Assembly (NCBI GenBank): GCA_038025085.1
Contig: CM076151.1
Location: forward strand, 12,622,501 to 12,686,500
Direction of reading: 5' to 3'
From: Tetragonia tetragonoides
Taxonomy: Eukaryota; Streptophyta; Magnoliopsida; Caryophyllales; Aizoaceae
Length of the DNA stretch: 64,000 bases
In this document: positions 10,201 through 23,076 of the stretch, one piece after another
Numbering within the stretch: position 1 is the stretch's first letter
How the letters are laid out: each line of letters opens with the position of its first letter
The notes under the pieces: model-generated
Database searches by the model: none
What the model was told of the DNA's origin: nothing
Seen by the model: the letters and a program-made list of their open reading frames with translations, nothing else
Program-made: the position numbers and the translations under genes

Positions 10201-13200
10201 GTGATTTTTAAGTGCATTTCCTTTTTATCTTTAAATTGAATGATAATAAGAATTCTCTAGCCAAAAAAAAAAAAAAAAACCGTAATTGAATTTAATGCAT
10301 TATTTGTTACTGATTTCTGTTCTTTGACGCCAGTGGGGATTTAGGAGGTGTGAGGACATATGTTGGGTGAAGACAAACAAACATACAGCAACTCCAGCAT
10401 TACGCCATGATTCCCATACCTTATTTCAGAAATCTAAGGTTAGTCATAGGCTTCCAAAATGTCACCTACTATATTTTAGTAGAATTTTTGACCATCTAAA
10501 CTTATTGTTAATAATGATGAAGGAACATTGCTTGATGGGCATAAAGGGAACTGTTCGCCGCAGTACTGATGGCCATATAATTCATGCCAATATAGATACA
10601 GATGTCATCATCGCTGAAGAACCTCCTTATGGTATGTGTCTTATGTTCTTGTTGTATTCTTCTCGCTTGTTCTGTAGTAGTTATAGGATATGTAGACAAG
10701 TATTGTATTGTTTATTATCTGTATGTTGATTGTCCAGTTTACCATCCTCGTTTAGCCTATATCTAGAGTTCTTCCAAATAATCAATGTCTCTTCAGTTTC
10801 TATTTATGTTTCTGTCCCTAGAAGTCTGGAACACATGTGATGTTGGGGCCACCAGGGAGAGGGTAGGGAAAAATGAAAAGTGAACAAGTTTTAGGCCATG
10901 ATCTAATTTTGACAAATCTACTTGTATGGGTAAAAGGTGACCCAATGTCCTGGAAGAGAAGTAGAATGTGTGGTATTGTGACCATTGTTATCAGGTTCTT
11001 ACCTGCCCTTGATCCCTTTCTATTTCGCAGCACGATGACGATGATAGAAATTTTGTGCTATGTTCCCTGTTTCAATCGGCTTAACACTTTCTTGTTCTGT
11101 GAACAATGAACCCTGTGTTCTTGGAACATGATAGCTAGGGCTTAGGACTAAACAACTGTTTCTGGGATTGTGTTTGTACAGTATGTTTTTCAACTTGTAG
11201 ATATTTGGAGTTGGGTTTTAGTAGAATATATACACATACTTACAATTTGAGTCAGTTATGAGGATTCACTTGGAATATGTTTGCTAATTTCTATGCAGGT
11301 TCGACTGCGAAGCCTGATGAAATGTCCCGGATCATTGAGCATTTTGCTCTTGGTCGTAGGAGGATTGAGCTATTTGGGGAAGATCACAATATTCGATCAG
11401 GATGGCTGACTGTTGGAAAAGAACTATCCACATCAAACTTCAATGCTGAGGTGAAACAAATGAGCTTTGCATTAATAATTTACATTCCAAAAAGAAGTGG
11501 ACCTTCAATTTCTCTGCTATTTAGTAACAAGATCCTTAAGAAAAACGTCTCTGAGACTCTGATGGTATAATAGCAAATTATATCGAGGTGTCTTTATGGT
11601 TTTATAATATCTCAAGTTTTCACTTCTTTTACAAGTTTCGGTAAAATTCACGTCCCTAATATCTTCAAAGTGGGATGTCAAGATCTCCACAAGTAAAATG
11701 ACAATGTTTCAGCCAAAAGAATATGTGATTTTGGTATTTGAGAACTGATTAAGTGGCATGAATTAACATTGTCTCATTTTACCTGGAGAAATATTCACAA
11801 TTTTCACTACTGATGACTGGAGATGTCTGCCCTCAAGTTTGTCGAATAAGTATCTTTGAGATATTACATACCTTCCTGGAATTTTGTTGAACCTCAGGGT
11901 ATGCCGTTGAACATTCTCTAAATCTTATATAGTTTCCCACATTTAGTTAGGTTTTGTGTTGGGTCTCTTTTATATGAGGCTGTGCTTATCTGACGAATTT
12001 AAGGGAGCCGATGATTGGCTTGACCAATTATGCATCCTAAAAAGTTAAGGGAGAATGTAAAATCACGGGGATTGAGAACTAGTAAGTGCATTTTGAAAAG
12101 AGTAGAAAAGCTATCTCGTGGAAGTTGCTGTCAGATTCACTTCCCATCTGGCAACAATGATTGAATTTACAGTTTTATTGGATCTGCAAGTGATTTTATT
12201 TTGAGATGCAGAATTCAAGCATCCTGATAAATTTGAAGAGCATAACTTACGTATTTCCTTGTGATTCTTTGTGTCTGTTACTTTGAATCACTAAATGACT
12301 AGAATTGTGCTTGAGGAATTTTAGCTGTTTTAATCATGTTTGATGGAAGTATGCATGTATTTTAAGGTCGTCCGTCATGTGTCCGAGACAGATGTGGCTG
12401 GGTAACGAGAGGGTCAAGTAGCTTTTGTTTGTCTTTGGGCTCCTTATCTTTTTGTGTGGCCAGTTGAATCGTTGAGAGTCATTTTCAGGGCGAGATATTT
12501 TCTATTTTTGTAGTTAATTCCCAAGGTGTCTGGCAATGCCACAAGCTTCCTGGAATTTTGGATTAGGAATGAGAACTCTTTTTTTCTTTTGTTTGATTGT
12601 GGAGTTGTGGAGTTGCCGAAAGTCGAATACTGTTTTTTGATTGCTTTCTCGGAAGACTGTGAGACTGTGGATGGTAGGAGGGCATTTTACCATTTTTATG
12701 TTGTGTTCATTTGGCAAGAAAGGTCAAGTTATGTTGGATCACCAGTTGTGGTGCCAGCATCTGTGGTGCAACCAGTGGGGAGCAAGTCCTCATAGGCCCT
12801 AACCCCAAAATGTCACTTCACTTGCATAAAATGTCTCTAAAGAAATGGACTGCAGTCAGCCAGTCACGTCATGTCCTGTCAGGTAGGATGGTGGTTTGAA
12901 ATAGGAATGAGTTGATTTTCTCATGATGGACATCCTAGCTTAAGACTGCTTCATCCAGTATTTTCTCATAAACTTTAAAGCATGTTCCTTTTTAAATTAA
13001 GCCCCCTTACACGAGAATACTTGTGGAGGTATTGGTTCGTTCTGTGTGCTTGCTAATGTAGGATATGGGTACTTTTTGCAGGCATATGTCAAGACCTTCG
13101 CTGACAAGGATGGGAAGGTTTGGCAGGGTGGGGGAGGACGGAATCCACCACCGGATACACCCCATCTTGTCCAGACTACACCCGAAATAGAGTCTCTTCG

Positions 13201-13504
13201 ACCCAAGTCACCTATGAAGAATCAGCAGCAACTGCAACAACAGTCTAATTCCATTTCTCTTACGACTGCAAATTCCAGCAGCAGAAGGCCCGCAGGAAAT
13301 TCTCCGCAAAATCCTACACCTTTCAGCCTAAACCAGGAAGCTTCTAGTTCAAATCATCCTGCTCCCTGGCCTTCACAGATGGAAGGCTTCAGAGGTCCCA
13401 ATGACAATGTTTTTGACATGTATGGCATCAACATGCATCCGATGCCACCAAATGGGGAGTATCTAGATTTTGAATTTCAGAGAATGATGAATATGATGCA
13501 ATGA
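7207..13504 (+). CDS. MTB: MTB, METTL14-type subunit of the mRNA m6A methyltransferase
   Basis: Six coding exons: 7207-9861, 10066-10149, 10334-10438, 10523-10631, 11299-11450, 13082-13504. All borders are GT..AG, phases agree, and the product is 1175 aa. The first about 700 residues are low-complexity, rich in Lys/Arg/Glu/Asp/Ser, and followed by a Gly/Pro/Met-rich stretch; the MT-A70 domain spans about 848-1035. Seen in it: DPPWEEY (854-857 for DPPW), [44 protein letters not shown] (positions about 949-975), and [19 protein letters not shown] pairs with MTA in the nuclear complex that adds N6-methyladenosine to mRNA and is essential in Arabidopsis. Vertebrate METTL14 has EPPL where this protein has DPPW. 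Residue 897 (codon 10099-10101) is Arg in FLRVGDG, where the family normally has Trp. The last intron is 1.6 kb. The 3' UTR probably ends near 14.1 kb. Confidence 0.95.
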
Positions 13505-15143
13505 GATCCTCGTCCATTCTTCAAAGTTATCAACAGCCAATTGCTGATGGGGAGTCACTGGATGGAAGCAGAAGCTGGTGGTTAGTTCTCATCAGATGAG
13601 GCGTTATTAATGGGTTGAGGATAAGTGTCTCGGAGATGGTGGAGCATTGTTTTTTGTAGCTCTCATTTTGATGGGCTTGCAAATGGAGGCGCTGTATTGT
13701 GTTGTAATCTTGATAGTCCAAGAGAGAGTTGGATTTATATGCATGCTTTCACGTCAAGATTAGAAAGCATGGGGGATAAAAGGAACAGAGTACATATGAC
13801 TCCTCGTACATTTGGACAATGGCCGACAGAAGGTCAATTTCAAGGAATTTGAAGTTTGCTATGGAAGGTGTTGGCAAAGTAGTAGTTTCAGCTGCATTTT
13901 GAGGACTAGGTCTGGGATTGAGAAATTTTTGCTGCTGCTCATTTGCTTTCATATTTTGGAGAGGCGACTGAGTGCAGAAAGAGGGAGGGTGAAGGGGGGA
14001 GAAACCAGGCTAAAAACATAGCCAACTTTGATAAGTTTTACTCCCACTGGATTCCTATGTAATTTAAACGTTTCTCAAAGTTATTCTGTATCTTCTATAT
14101 TCATCTACACACGAGCAAATGAAAGAAATGCAAATTTCCGTTATGTACATTACTATATTAGTGATCTAACTTCTCTTATTATTACATGAAACTCGCAGAC
14201 ATGCTGCTTCCATCGACGTGAAACGTAAAGCTTTATCCATGATTTTACGTCTGCGTTTGATAATGAAACCAGTGGAACATATAGGGGTTCTTTCAACATG
14301 TTTATGGAGTTGTCGATTTTATTTATCGAGAAATTTTTTGAGATCCATATATGAATGCAACTCGCTTTCCTCAATCAACCAACTAAATGGCAAAGAGGCC
14401 TAGACACATGATGTCAGCTACAGGAGAACAACACTCTTGTTTCTTCTTTTGTTTCAGTTAAGATGTTTATATTAATCGCAGGTTTAACAATTGTGCTTAT
14501 ACACTCTGTGAAACACGCTGCAAAACGAAATTGCAAAAAAATCTATATTATTTTGACAAGTGTACTCCAGTTTTGCATTTAGTTAGCATAACATTAGCCA
14601 TTAGGGGCATCAAATTTGATGAAATGTTGGAGATATTTACATCGAAGAATTGTTTTTGTCACTTCAAACTGATGACATCCTAAAAGTTGACAGCATCTGT
14701 ACAGTAAAGAATCACTCTGATTTGATGGCATATGCTCCAACATGAGAAAATTCCACCTTTGCTACCTTCCCAAAGTATCCTTACCACAAAAAATAATAAA
14801 ATAAAAAATAAATTAAAATAAAATAAAACCCTCTCCATAGGTGCCAGCTTGAAGACAGTTCAGAAGCCACAAAGGTGACTAGGTGAGTGTCTGCGTCAAA
14901 CTATAGAGCCGGAATAAGCACGAAGGTGCGAAAGATTTGCTCCACGTGATAAATAGACAACCACTTTGGGAACTATGAATAGTCCAGCTCATCCTTGTGC
15001 TCTCTGATACCGAGAGCTGTGGAACCAACAATTAATGAATACTATCTGAAATGTCAGATTCACCTTGTCAGTCACAGCCTGCAGGCTGCATAGAGGATCC
15101 TAGCAGGGTTTCTGCAGAACAATTCTCAGATGGAATAGTAGCT
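13505..15143. other. Tail-to-tail intergenic region and 3' UTRs of MTB and FAN1
   Basis: MTB (plus) and FAN1 (minus) converge here. No further gene was seen. The first about 600 bp are probably MTB 3' UTR; the last few hundred are probably FAN1 3' UTR. Confidence 0.6.
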
Positions 15144-18100
15144 TCATGAGGATGGTGAAGGAGGGTTTACTTTGCAGACCTCTGCAGTGAAACCAGAATC
15201 CATCAAGATAAGCAACCATGCTCTTTGCTGTTCAGAGAGCCGATCTCTAGGGCCTTTAACTTCAACAAGCTTTGCTTCACCACTGTAGTCACCACTAAAG
15301 CGCCATAACAATAGATCAGGCATTCCACTAGACCAACTCCGGTAATCCTGAGCCAAAAGACGACACATGTTGCCAGGCAAGGCCCACCGATGCACGTAAC
15401 AGCAGCACGAAGCTCAGAAAGCGAATGACTTTCCCAATTAACACCCCTGCAAACAGTTCCTAAATGTGATTCCCAAGACATAATGAGGATTGCCTCAGCC
15501 ATATCCTCATGGATCTTCTGCAAGTGAGATTCAATAAGACTTGTTCTGGAGACATAAAAATTCTCACTCTCCATGTCCAAAGGTGCATTCTGCAAATGAA
15601 AATCTTCCACTTGAAGTGCCTGAATGCTTCCCAAATAAGGAAAAAAACAAGAATTTCCAGGCTATAATAGTACCTGAAATCTGGAGCGGAAGACATTTGG
15701 TACATCAGCAAATATAATATCCCACATAAGAAGACCATAAATAGTCAACCAAATGCCACTCTCCGAATGAACACCCTGCCAGCCACCACCTTCTCCAGCA
15801 TAGAACTGTAAGGCAAGTTCTTCTACTCCACATTGCTCACCGTCTTCACCATAAAATCTACTCTTCATCCCTACTTTGCTGCTCAATGGTCTCCCTTGAA
15901 TATGAACCTAGTTGATGGATAATTCTTGTAATTAAGCAGCTATATTTGATTTATTGACAAGCTTCATCTTGTATGACTATGCAGAACACAGAAAAACATT
16001 GAAAGGATCTGTAGGTAATTACCTCAGGGATTTTTCTTTTGACAGAAGCAGCATAGCTGGGGGCTTTCCACCGCCTTGGTGGTTTACCCAGGCGTATGAC
16101 TCGCCTTTGCAATGCTATTTTTGAGCCAGCACGAACCCATGGGTCTAGTACTCCATCTTCTGCAACAGAGATGCTTTCTTCGAGATAGCCAATGTGCTCC
16201 ATATCAATGGACAATCTTAATGTCCAGTATCCTCTTCTTCTGTCAGAAGTAAAATTGTTCAACAACAGCTTCAGTAGTTTTATGGCATCCTGGTACCTAT
16301 GTAGGATAGAGAAAATGTAAACCCTTAACCACTTATGTTTCAGAAGCATTGGGAAAGCTCCAGCCTAGGCATATGACTGAAGCTCAACCAATGATATTCA
16401 AATCTATTGGATGGAATGAAGAACCAATCCTACAACTACTTTTCCCCTGAGCTGGAAAAAATTCGACAAACATAAACATTTAGCCAAAAGAGTAAGAATA
16501 AACCGAAGAAATGGAAAGAACCACTAATATTGAATTTTGAATTCATCTTTCAGTCATTTTCACTTTTGGACGTGTATGATAACTGATGTGTGCCTGACTT
16601 CTTTGGGATATTACGTATAAAACAAAGACAAAATAGAAATAGCTGAAAATGGAAGCAGCTGTACCTACGTTCCTGCTCTAAGTACGAAACACCAAGCAAG
16701 ACTACTTTAGAATAGACCCAGGATGCTGAAAAGCACTGAAGAAATGTAGCCATTGGCTCCAGAGGCAGTGATTGATTATTCGTTCTAAAATGGCTTGACA
16801 ATTGAGATTCAGCTACCTCTATACACTGTAAGATCAATGCCGAAATGTGTTCATCAAGGGCTTGATCCATGACTTGGGCAAGTTCAATGGCCTGCATAAA
16901 CAAAACAAAAAAGTTGGAAAAGGAAACTCAAGACAAGATATACATTTCCATTTCATTCAAAAGAGGTAAACGTAAACCTCTTCATAAGCCAGCAAATCAC
17001 TCCGATCAGAGAATACTGGATCATTTACTATACATTTGTACACTGGATAATTGACTTTCCCCAAATCAACTAGTAGGAAGGCTGACAAATCCTGCTCTCC
17101 ATTTAGGAAGAATAGTCTCTGCATGAAGTAACTAAATGTTAACTGATAAAGAGGAAAAGAAGATACAACAAACCCAACTTTCAACATGTCTCAGCCATTA
17201 CCTGAACACGCCACAAAAGAGATTCAGCAATTGAAGAAATTCGAATGGATGTTCCCGTTCTCTCCAAAATTAAACATGGCAGCTTTGGACTGCATTGCCA
17301 CCAACACAAAAAAAATATTTAAAACATGCAAACAAAGGGTAAGCAACAGAAGTTATTTCCCCTCCCAAGAAGGATGAGGAGATCATACCATAGCCCATCT
17401 TTGTATGAAGAATGAAGTGATGCAATAAGAGCCTTCTTTCTCATACCAGCATTGGAATCCTGATGCTGCAGAGAACAATAAGAGTTTTCAGCAATAAGAA
17501 AATGGCACTTTTGGCTCTACTTTCTTTTTTCTTTTCTGTACTTTTTTTTTTTTGGGGGGGGGGGGGGAACTATTACACATCATGAATATTTTGAAATAGT
17601 ATTGATCTACAGGCAGTAAGAATTTGACCCTAGTGGCCAAGGTTAAGGCCTTCAGTGCCAAATGATTCATGTTCAAGATCTCCATCTTCATGCATTACAC
17701 AGCAAAAGAGAATTTTGTCAGTCAAATTATCACACTTTGTGGCTACCAATCACCAATAAGCAAAATTGAAAGGATGGACGTTCTTGATAGCACTATCTTT
17801 TGCCATTATTTATAAAAGAATGAAACAAAAAAAATCCAGTGTGACTAAAAAGAACCGTAAAAAACTACATACTCCACTTGTAGATCTAAGGGACAAGAAC
17901 AATTGAATATCAATCCAGACTCAAGGAGCAAGAAGTGGATGTCTAACCCGTATCTGTCCACACAGCAAGTCTCTCACTATGTAGTCATCAGAAGTTAAAT
18001 TACTTTAGGAGCATACATCATGAAATCACTTAAATCTTAGAAGGATCCTTCCATCATGCTCCAACATACATTGCACCAATGAGCAAAGAGATTCTTCACA

Positions 18101-18763
18101 TATATGACTCCCTATGCATTATTGCTCATAAATTTAAATTGAACAGAACACACTTGCATACTGCTCATTGGATAAAAATGAAAAGAAATATTGAAAAAAA
18201 AGGAAAAGTAAATTCAAAACACAAGGTGTCATATTTCTTCAGCAAAACCCTCTACGAATACTCAAACGAACCAAACAACTAACTAAATCAAGAAGAATGG
18301 AAATTAAATGATTGTTCCCAATAGGACCGACAGGCAGTAGGTACACATTTTATGAGATTAAGGGGAAGGACGAATAATGACCTTCTTGAGTATGCGAAGG
18401 ATCTCACACAGCTCATTCACTGTAAGCATATTCAGAAGCTCCTTCAGATCATTGTCATCAACTTTGTTCTCATGGCCAAAAGAACGGACACAAGAAGCTT
18501 CTGTTTGTAAGATCATGAAACAGATCCACCATTTATAGAACAGTCCTGATATCCAGCATTAAGGTTAGCTACATCCCCTAAAGGAAAGGACAGAAAGCAA
18601 TACCTGACAGCTCATTCACGGCTTGTTGGCAATCAAGTATTTCTGGATATAAAAGATTAGATGTGCGAAACCATGGCCCTGAAATCCAAACAAAACAAAA
18701 AAAATTAAAACTGTGTAAAGAATAGAAATACCCCCTCAGAGAATTAGCCAAGATACTGCCGAG

Positions 18764-18794
<31 letters not shown>

Positions 18795-21700
18795 CCAGTA
18801 AGTATCCCGCCTAGGGCGGGGTCTGGGGAGGTCCAGATGTACGCAGTCTTACCCCTAACTAGTCACCTAGAAGAGAGACTGTTTCCGAAAGACCCACAAA
18901 AACTTCTTTTTTTTCTTTTTTTTTTTCATTTTCAAAACGGTTTTTTCGGGTAAATTGTTCAATACTGACAAGTGTGAAAATTATTAACCACCAGATATGA
19001 TAATATGATCAGAAAGTCAAAAAAAGGGAAGTAAATCACTAGACATACTAGCACAAGATTCTACTTACTGAACAGCATAAATAAAGGGGTAGCCAAGATA
19101 CTGCCGAGAAAGATGAGTATAAATCTTTCAGATCTCCCTCAGTGTTAAGCAGCACTACCAATTCGCCATACTAATCAAACACTAATGAATTACAAAAGAA
19201 ACTATCATGAATGGAAAACCTTTTCTTGTATAAAGTCGGACGAAGAGCCTCTGGCCATCATCAGACATCGAGCAAAAAGATTCTGTTAACAGTACACCAT
19301 TATCAAAATTATGCAATGTAATATAAAGATAGCATGATTGTTATGGAGTATGCGACATATGGATTGAAACAAGGGAGCCATCCTACCCAAGAAGAACTTC
19401 TCATCATCCGTGAAAAGATGATGGTTACTCTTTAAAGCCTCTTCAATTATCAAGCGAAAGTTTTGTTGGTACTTTCCAATGCTGGGTGGAGACTTCTTTC
19501 CAGACTTTATAGAACGGAAAACATTTTCACACAGGGACGTCAATGTAGGAAGATCATCCTTTCTCACATCCTCATAAGATAGTGTTTGCAGGCACATGAT
19601 CTCAATGGGGACAACATCAAGGGAATTTTTTGGAACAGAGGTGATCAATCCCTGTGATATGACAAGCATTACCATACATGTCAGATAAAACAGCATTGTA
19701 ATGTACTCGGAAATAAGAACAGAGGAGGGATGCACAGTTGGAAGAGAATAGCGCTCAAATGAGGTGAGCCAACTATTATTTGAGCGTGGCCCAAATATAT
19801 ATAGTGTTCGCTCGGAACAACCCTCTTTGTTTATCGCAAATAGCCACAAAAACTGTATCCACTTGCAAATGCCCCTCCATTGTTATGTTTGGAGTATGTA
19901 ATTGCTTTTGAGAAGATGGTGTATAATGTATATACAAGACTTCAGCAGAAGGTATTAGTTCTTTGGACATTAAGCTCAAATCTTGCTAATTGCGTCAAAA
20001 GATCATGATTCAACTAATAAGTAAAATAGCAATGGGTGGACACACACACACAATCAAACCCTAAAAAAAAGGGAAAAAACCACAAGAAAAGGAAGAACCA
20101 AACGTAGTACAATCATAAGAAATACCTCAAATTTTAGGTCAAAACGGTCAATCAAAGGTGACAAATGCCGAGCCAATTCCCGATGAAGAAATCCTAGAAC
20201 CTTACTGCCATCAGAATCTGTAGAAATTACCTGACCTCAAAGGACCATACAATATCTATACCCGGATTAAAATTAAAATACACTCAAACAAAAGTGGGAA
20301 CTATGGGAAAGAGAGATACAAGGCGAAACCTTAATGGCATTAGTATCTTTGATGTTAACAGCATCTCTAAGAAGATAGATGCTTGCACCAGATGTGATTT
20401 CTGCTTCATCAGCAAACTTACGACCCACAATGTATGTCTCAAGTGCCATTCCTGATAGCAGACTAGGAGCCCCTCCCATGTCTAAGTTTGGCGACCCAGA
20501 CCTAAGGGACAAGGGAGGAGTGTCGACAATATTATTTATATTCTTCTCAACAAATGTATTCTAATGGAAACAGCCTCTCTGTGAGACTCTCACAGAGGTA
20601 AGACTGCGTACAACCGACCCCCCTTTACCCTACCTAGGCAGGAGCCTCTTTGGAGGCACTGGGGTAATGTTAATGTTCATGTCAACAAATGTATTCTCTA
20701 CAAAACCCTCTGTATCATGTTGTGTGATTGACATTGAAGCTGAAAATGTTTCGAATGGATTTGGATCACAATCTCCAGTCGTTTGGAATTGACTATTGCC
20801 ATGAGGTAGTGGATTAGTGCCAACACTGGCCAACTGAGGAGATTTATTCAGTGTAGGCTCTCTATTACGACCAACCTCAAACCCATCAGTTCCCGAGTGA
20901 ACTCCTTCAGCAGGACAAGTTTCACCTTTCAATCTTGAGCAGAAGCTGAACTGGAGAAGAGTGCGCTGACTCAATTTTCTCTTGGTGCCTCTGACAAGAC
21001 ATAGATCTGAAGTCATCATTTTGGACATCAGAAATGACAACATCATTAATGAAGGTTAACACTTAACACATATAGCTTACTAGGTACAAAAAATATAACT
21101 CAAGGCTGCTCCTCTGAGCTTGTGCCCTGGCCCCTGGCATCACAAATGAAATGATATCTACTGTTGCATCACTAGTGAGAAGAATAAATATGATAATCTC
21201 CTGTCAACAGTAAAATTGCATAAATCTTGGTGTTGGTGTTGATACTACAAGAGATCCAGAAATGGCATATCCATAGAATAAGACTTCACATGGAAGTCTT
21301 ATAGACAGGGCAACAAGAGCCACTTTAATTACAGTACCTTGCCTTACAATATGGTTACTCAATAAGGATGAAGTGGAAACTAGTGTTGTGATAAATTGCT
21401 TAGTGATCTTTGCCAAAGAACAAGCAACCTTATACGAGTAGCCATAACCAGAATGGAGCTGATTACAGTACAAACGGATAGCTGGTAATACAACAAAACA
21501 TGTTACGTTTATTGCCCAATGAAGCTCCATGAATAGTCAAACTGTAAATTCAAAAACATTGATTTCTCATCTGCTCTGTGCCTCAATATTGGCTTTAAAT
21601 GCTACATCCAACCTTATAGGAAAGGACCCCATTGAAGCTTGTCTTTTACTTGTAAACTCACAATACTGAAATCCACTCATTCGTGAGAAAGGACAAATAT

Positions 21701-22388
21701 AAACAAACTTCACCAATATCCAAAATCTTAACCCCGAGTGAGTGATTAAAATTTACCCAAATATCTAAAACCACATAAAGGCTGTTACACTATACTCCAC
21801 CCTCTTGATTACAGCATAATACAGTATGATAAGAAACCCCTGTAAGGTTTGGTTGAAGGCCGGCCTAGTTGCCTTGGTTGAACTTTGAAGAGCTAAATTT
21901 CTTACCAAAGTCATGCTTCACAATTTCCCAATGTAGGACAAACTTAGGGTGTTGCAAAGGCCACGAATTTAGCTTGCATGAACCTTAACCAAGCAAGTAC
22001 CAAAACCAACCTGGTCAACAGCTGAATTCTCCCCTTACTCCTCATAAAATAAAATAAAAAAGACTAATTTCTCTTTTTCAGTAGTATTTGACATTTCTCA
22101 ACATATGATATGCCCTTCTATAGAAAGTTGCCGCAAAATAAAAAAATTATTCAACTTTCTTAACCCTAACAAACACTATAGTACTTTATACTCCATTACT
22201 TGAAATTATAGTATATAAAAACGAAAAAGAATTGGAAAAAAGGACATACCAAGATGAGAGTTAACGGTGTTATCATCACCACGAATCTTGCAGCTACAAA
22301 CAGGACAAGTAACATAACCATTCTTCTCACCATCACCACCAACAATAGCACAAGACGAAGACTTCTCGTTGTCGATAAATTGCGCCAT
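15144..22388 (-). CDS. FAN1: FAN1 structure-specific nuclease, with SINE in exon 2 and an apparent frameshift
   Basis: Fifteen exons, minus strand: 22388-22250, 21006-20634, 20501-20330, 20230-20126, 19651-19387, 19282-19220, 18678-18604, 18500-18382, 17465-17389, 17289-17202, 17118-16978, 16891-16665, 16296-16023, 15907-15674, 15589-15144. Product about 932 aa once the frameshift is allowed for. FAN1 cuts 5' flaps and unhooks DNA interstrand crosslinks. Domains: UBZ4 ubiquitin-binding zinc finger (C28, C31, H45, C49), HIRAN domain (about 190-265), a long helical middle region, and VRR-NUC nuclease (about 840-930) with the PD...EVK residues (GMPDLLLWRF, AKLVEVKG). The start is the first in-frame ATG at 22388. 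Two faults: a SINE puts a stop in exon 2 unless spliced as modelled (20634 to 20501), and one base is missing at about 15370, between CLA and MCRLLAQ. The gene may be functional, or decaying. Confidence 0.85.
18767..19089 (-). mobile_element. SINE with 22-bp target duplication in FAN1 intron 6
   Basis: The element is bounded by a perfect 22-bp direct repeat (TAGCCAAGATACTGCCGAGA plus AA) at 18745-18766 and 19090-19111. The left end is a (CAA)n tract, that is a (TTG)n tail on the minus strand. Next to it is GGTAAGACTGCGTACATCTG on the minus strand, followed by CCTCCCCAGACCCCGCC, the 3' signature of a widespread plant SINE group. Length 323 bp, minus orientation. The identity of the copies suggests a recent insertion. 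Confidence 0.85.
20547..20697 (+). mobile_element. Au-type SINE fragment in FAN1 exon 2, 16-bp target duplication
   Basis: A perfect 16-bp direct repeat TCAACAAATGTATTCT stands at 20547-20562 and 20682-20697. Between them, 119 bp carry GAGGTAAGACTGCGTAC, then GGAGCCTCTTTGGAGGCACT and GGGGTAATGTTAATGTT, the 3' half of an Au-family SINE in plus orientation (antisense to FAN1); the 5' half is missing. Removal of the insert plus one repeat copy restores an unbroken FAN1 reading (ENTFVEKNINN). The insertion adds 135 bp, a multiple of three, but its antisense reading contains TAG. Confidence 0.9.
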
Positions 22389-22499
22389 TACAGTTGAATT
22401 ATCATTAATCTCCGTCACATTTTGATCGTTTGCCTGATTCAACGACCTCTGAAACAATATAAAATAAATTATAACAAGAATCGAAATTAGAGAACTTAT

Positions 22500-23073
22500 A
22501 GTGATTGAGAGCGAGAAAGAGAGGAGAGAGAAAATATATGGGACGATGAGGAGAGAAGGCGAGGGAGATTGGGGAGAAATTTCCGACGTTTTCCGATGAG
22601 TCTGATTAGACTTTCACGTCCGGTGAGCATTCTTCGATCGGAAAAATTAAATTTGGGGGAAATGAAAAGGTAGCTACAAAATGGTTTGCCCTAATCTGAA
22701 AGAGTGAAAGTGAATGCTTTTTAAGTTTTATACTTGTCTTTTTTTTTCCCCCCAATTTTAAAAAATGGATAAATTGTTAAGGACGTTTCGGAGTCCCGGC
22801 GTTTCACTTTCCCGCCATTTGAAAGAAGTGATGTCATATTGTGTGAAAAGGTCCATTCAATACCTTATGCACCTCCCAAGCCAATGAGGTGTGATTTGAG
22901 TGGAACTACTTTAGGTCCATAGTTCATTTCTTGCAATTCTTATTTCTTAGACCCCGTTCACAAAGATTAGAGTAGACTTGTTGACGCATATACCTATAAA
23001 ATTTGGTAGGTCTGTATCACTAATATGTGTAATGCATATCAAAGATTGTATCTGTACAAAAACTTGTGTGGAC
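22500..23073. other. FAN1 promoter and upstream region
   Basis: Upstream of the FAN1 start on the minus strand there is a CT-rich leader (about 22495-22560). No gene was seen before the transposon nest at 23074. Confidence 0.4.
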
Positions 23074-23076
23074 TTA

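Noticed and set aside
22389..22457. Earlier FAN1 start at 22457
   Set aside because: The codon is TTG; the first in-frame ATG is at 22388.
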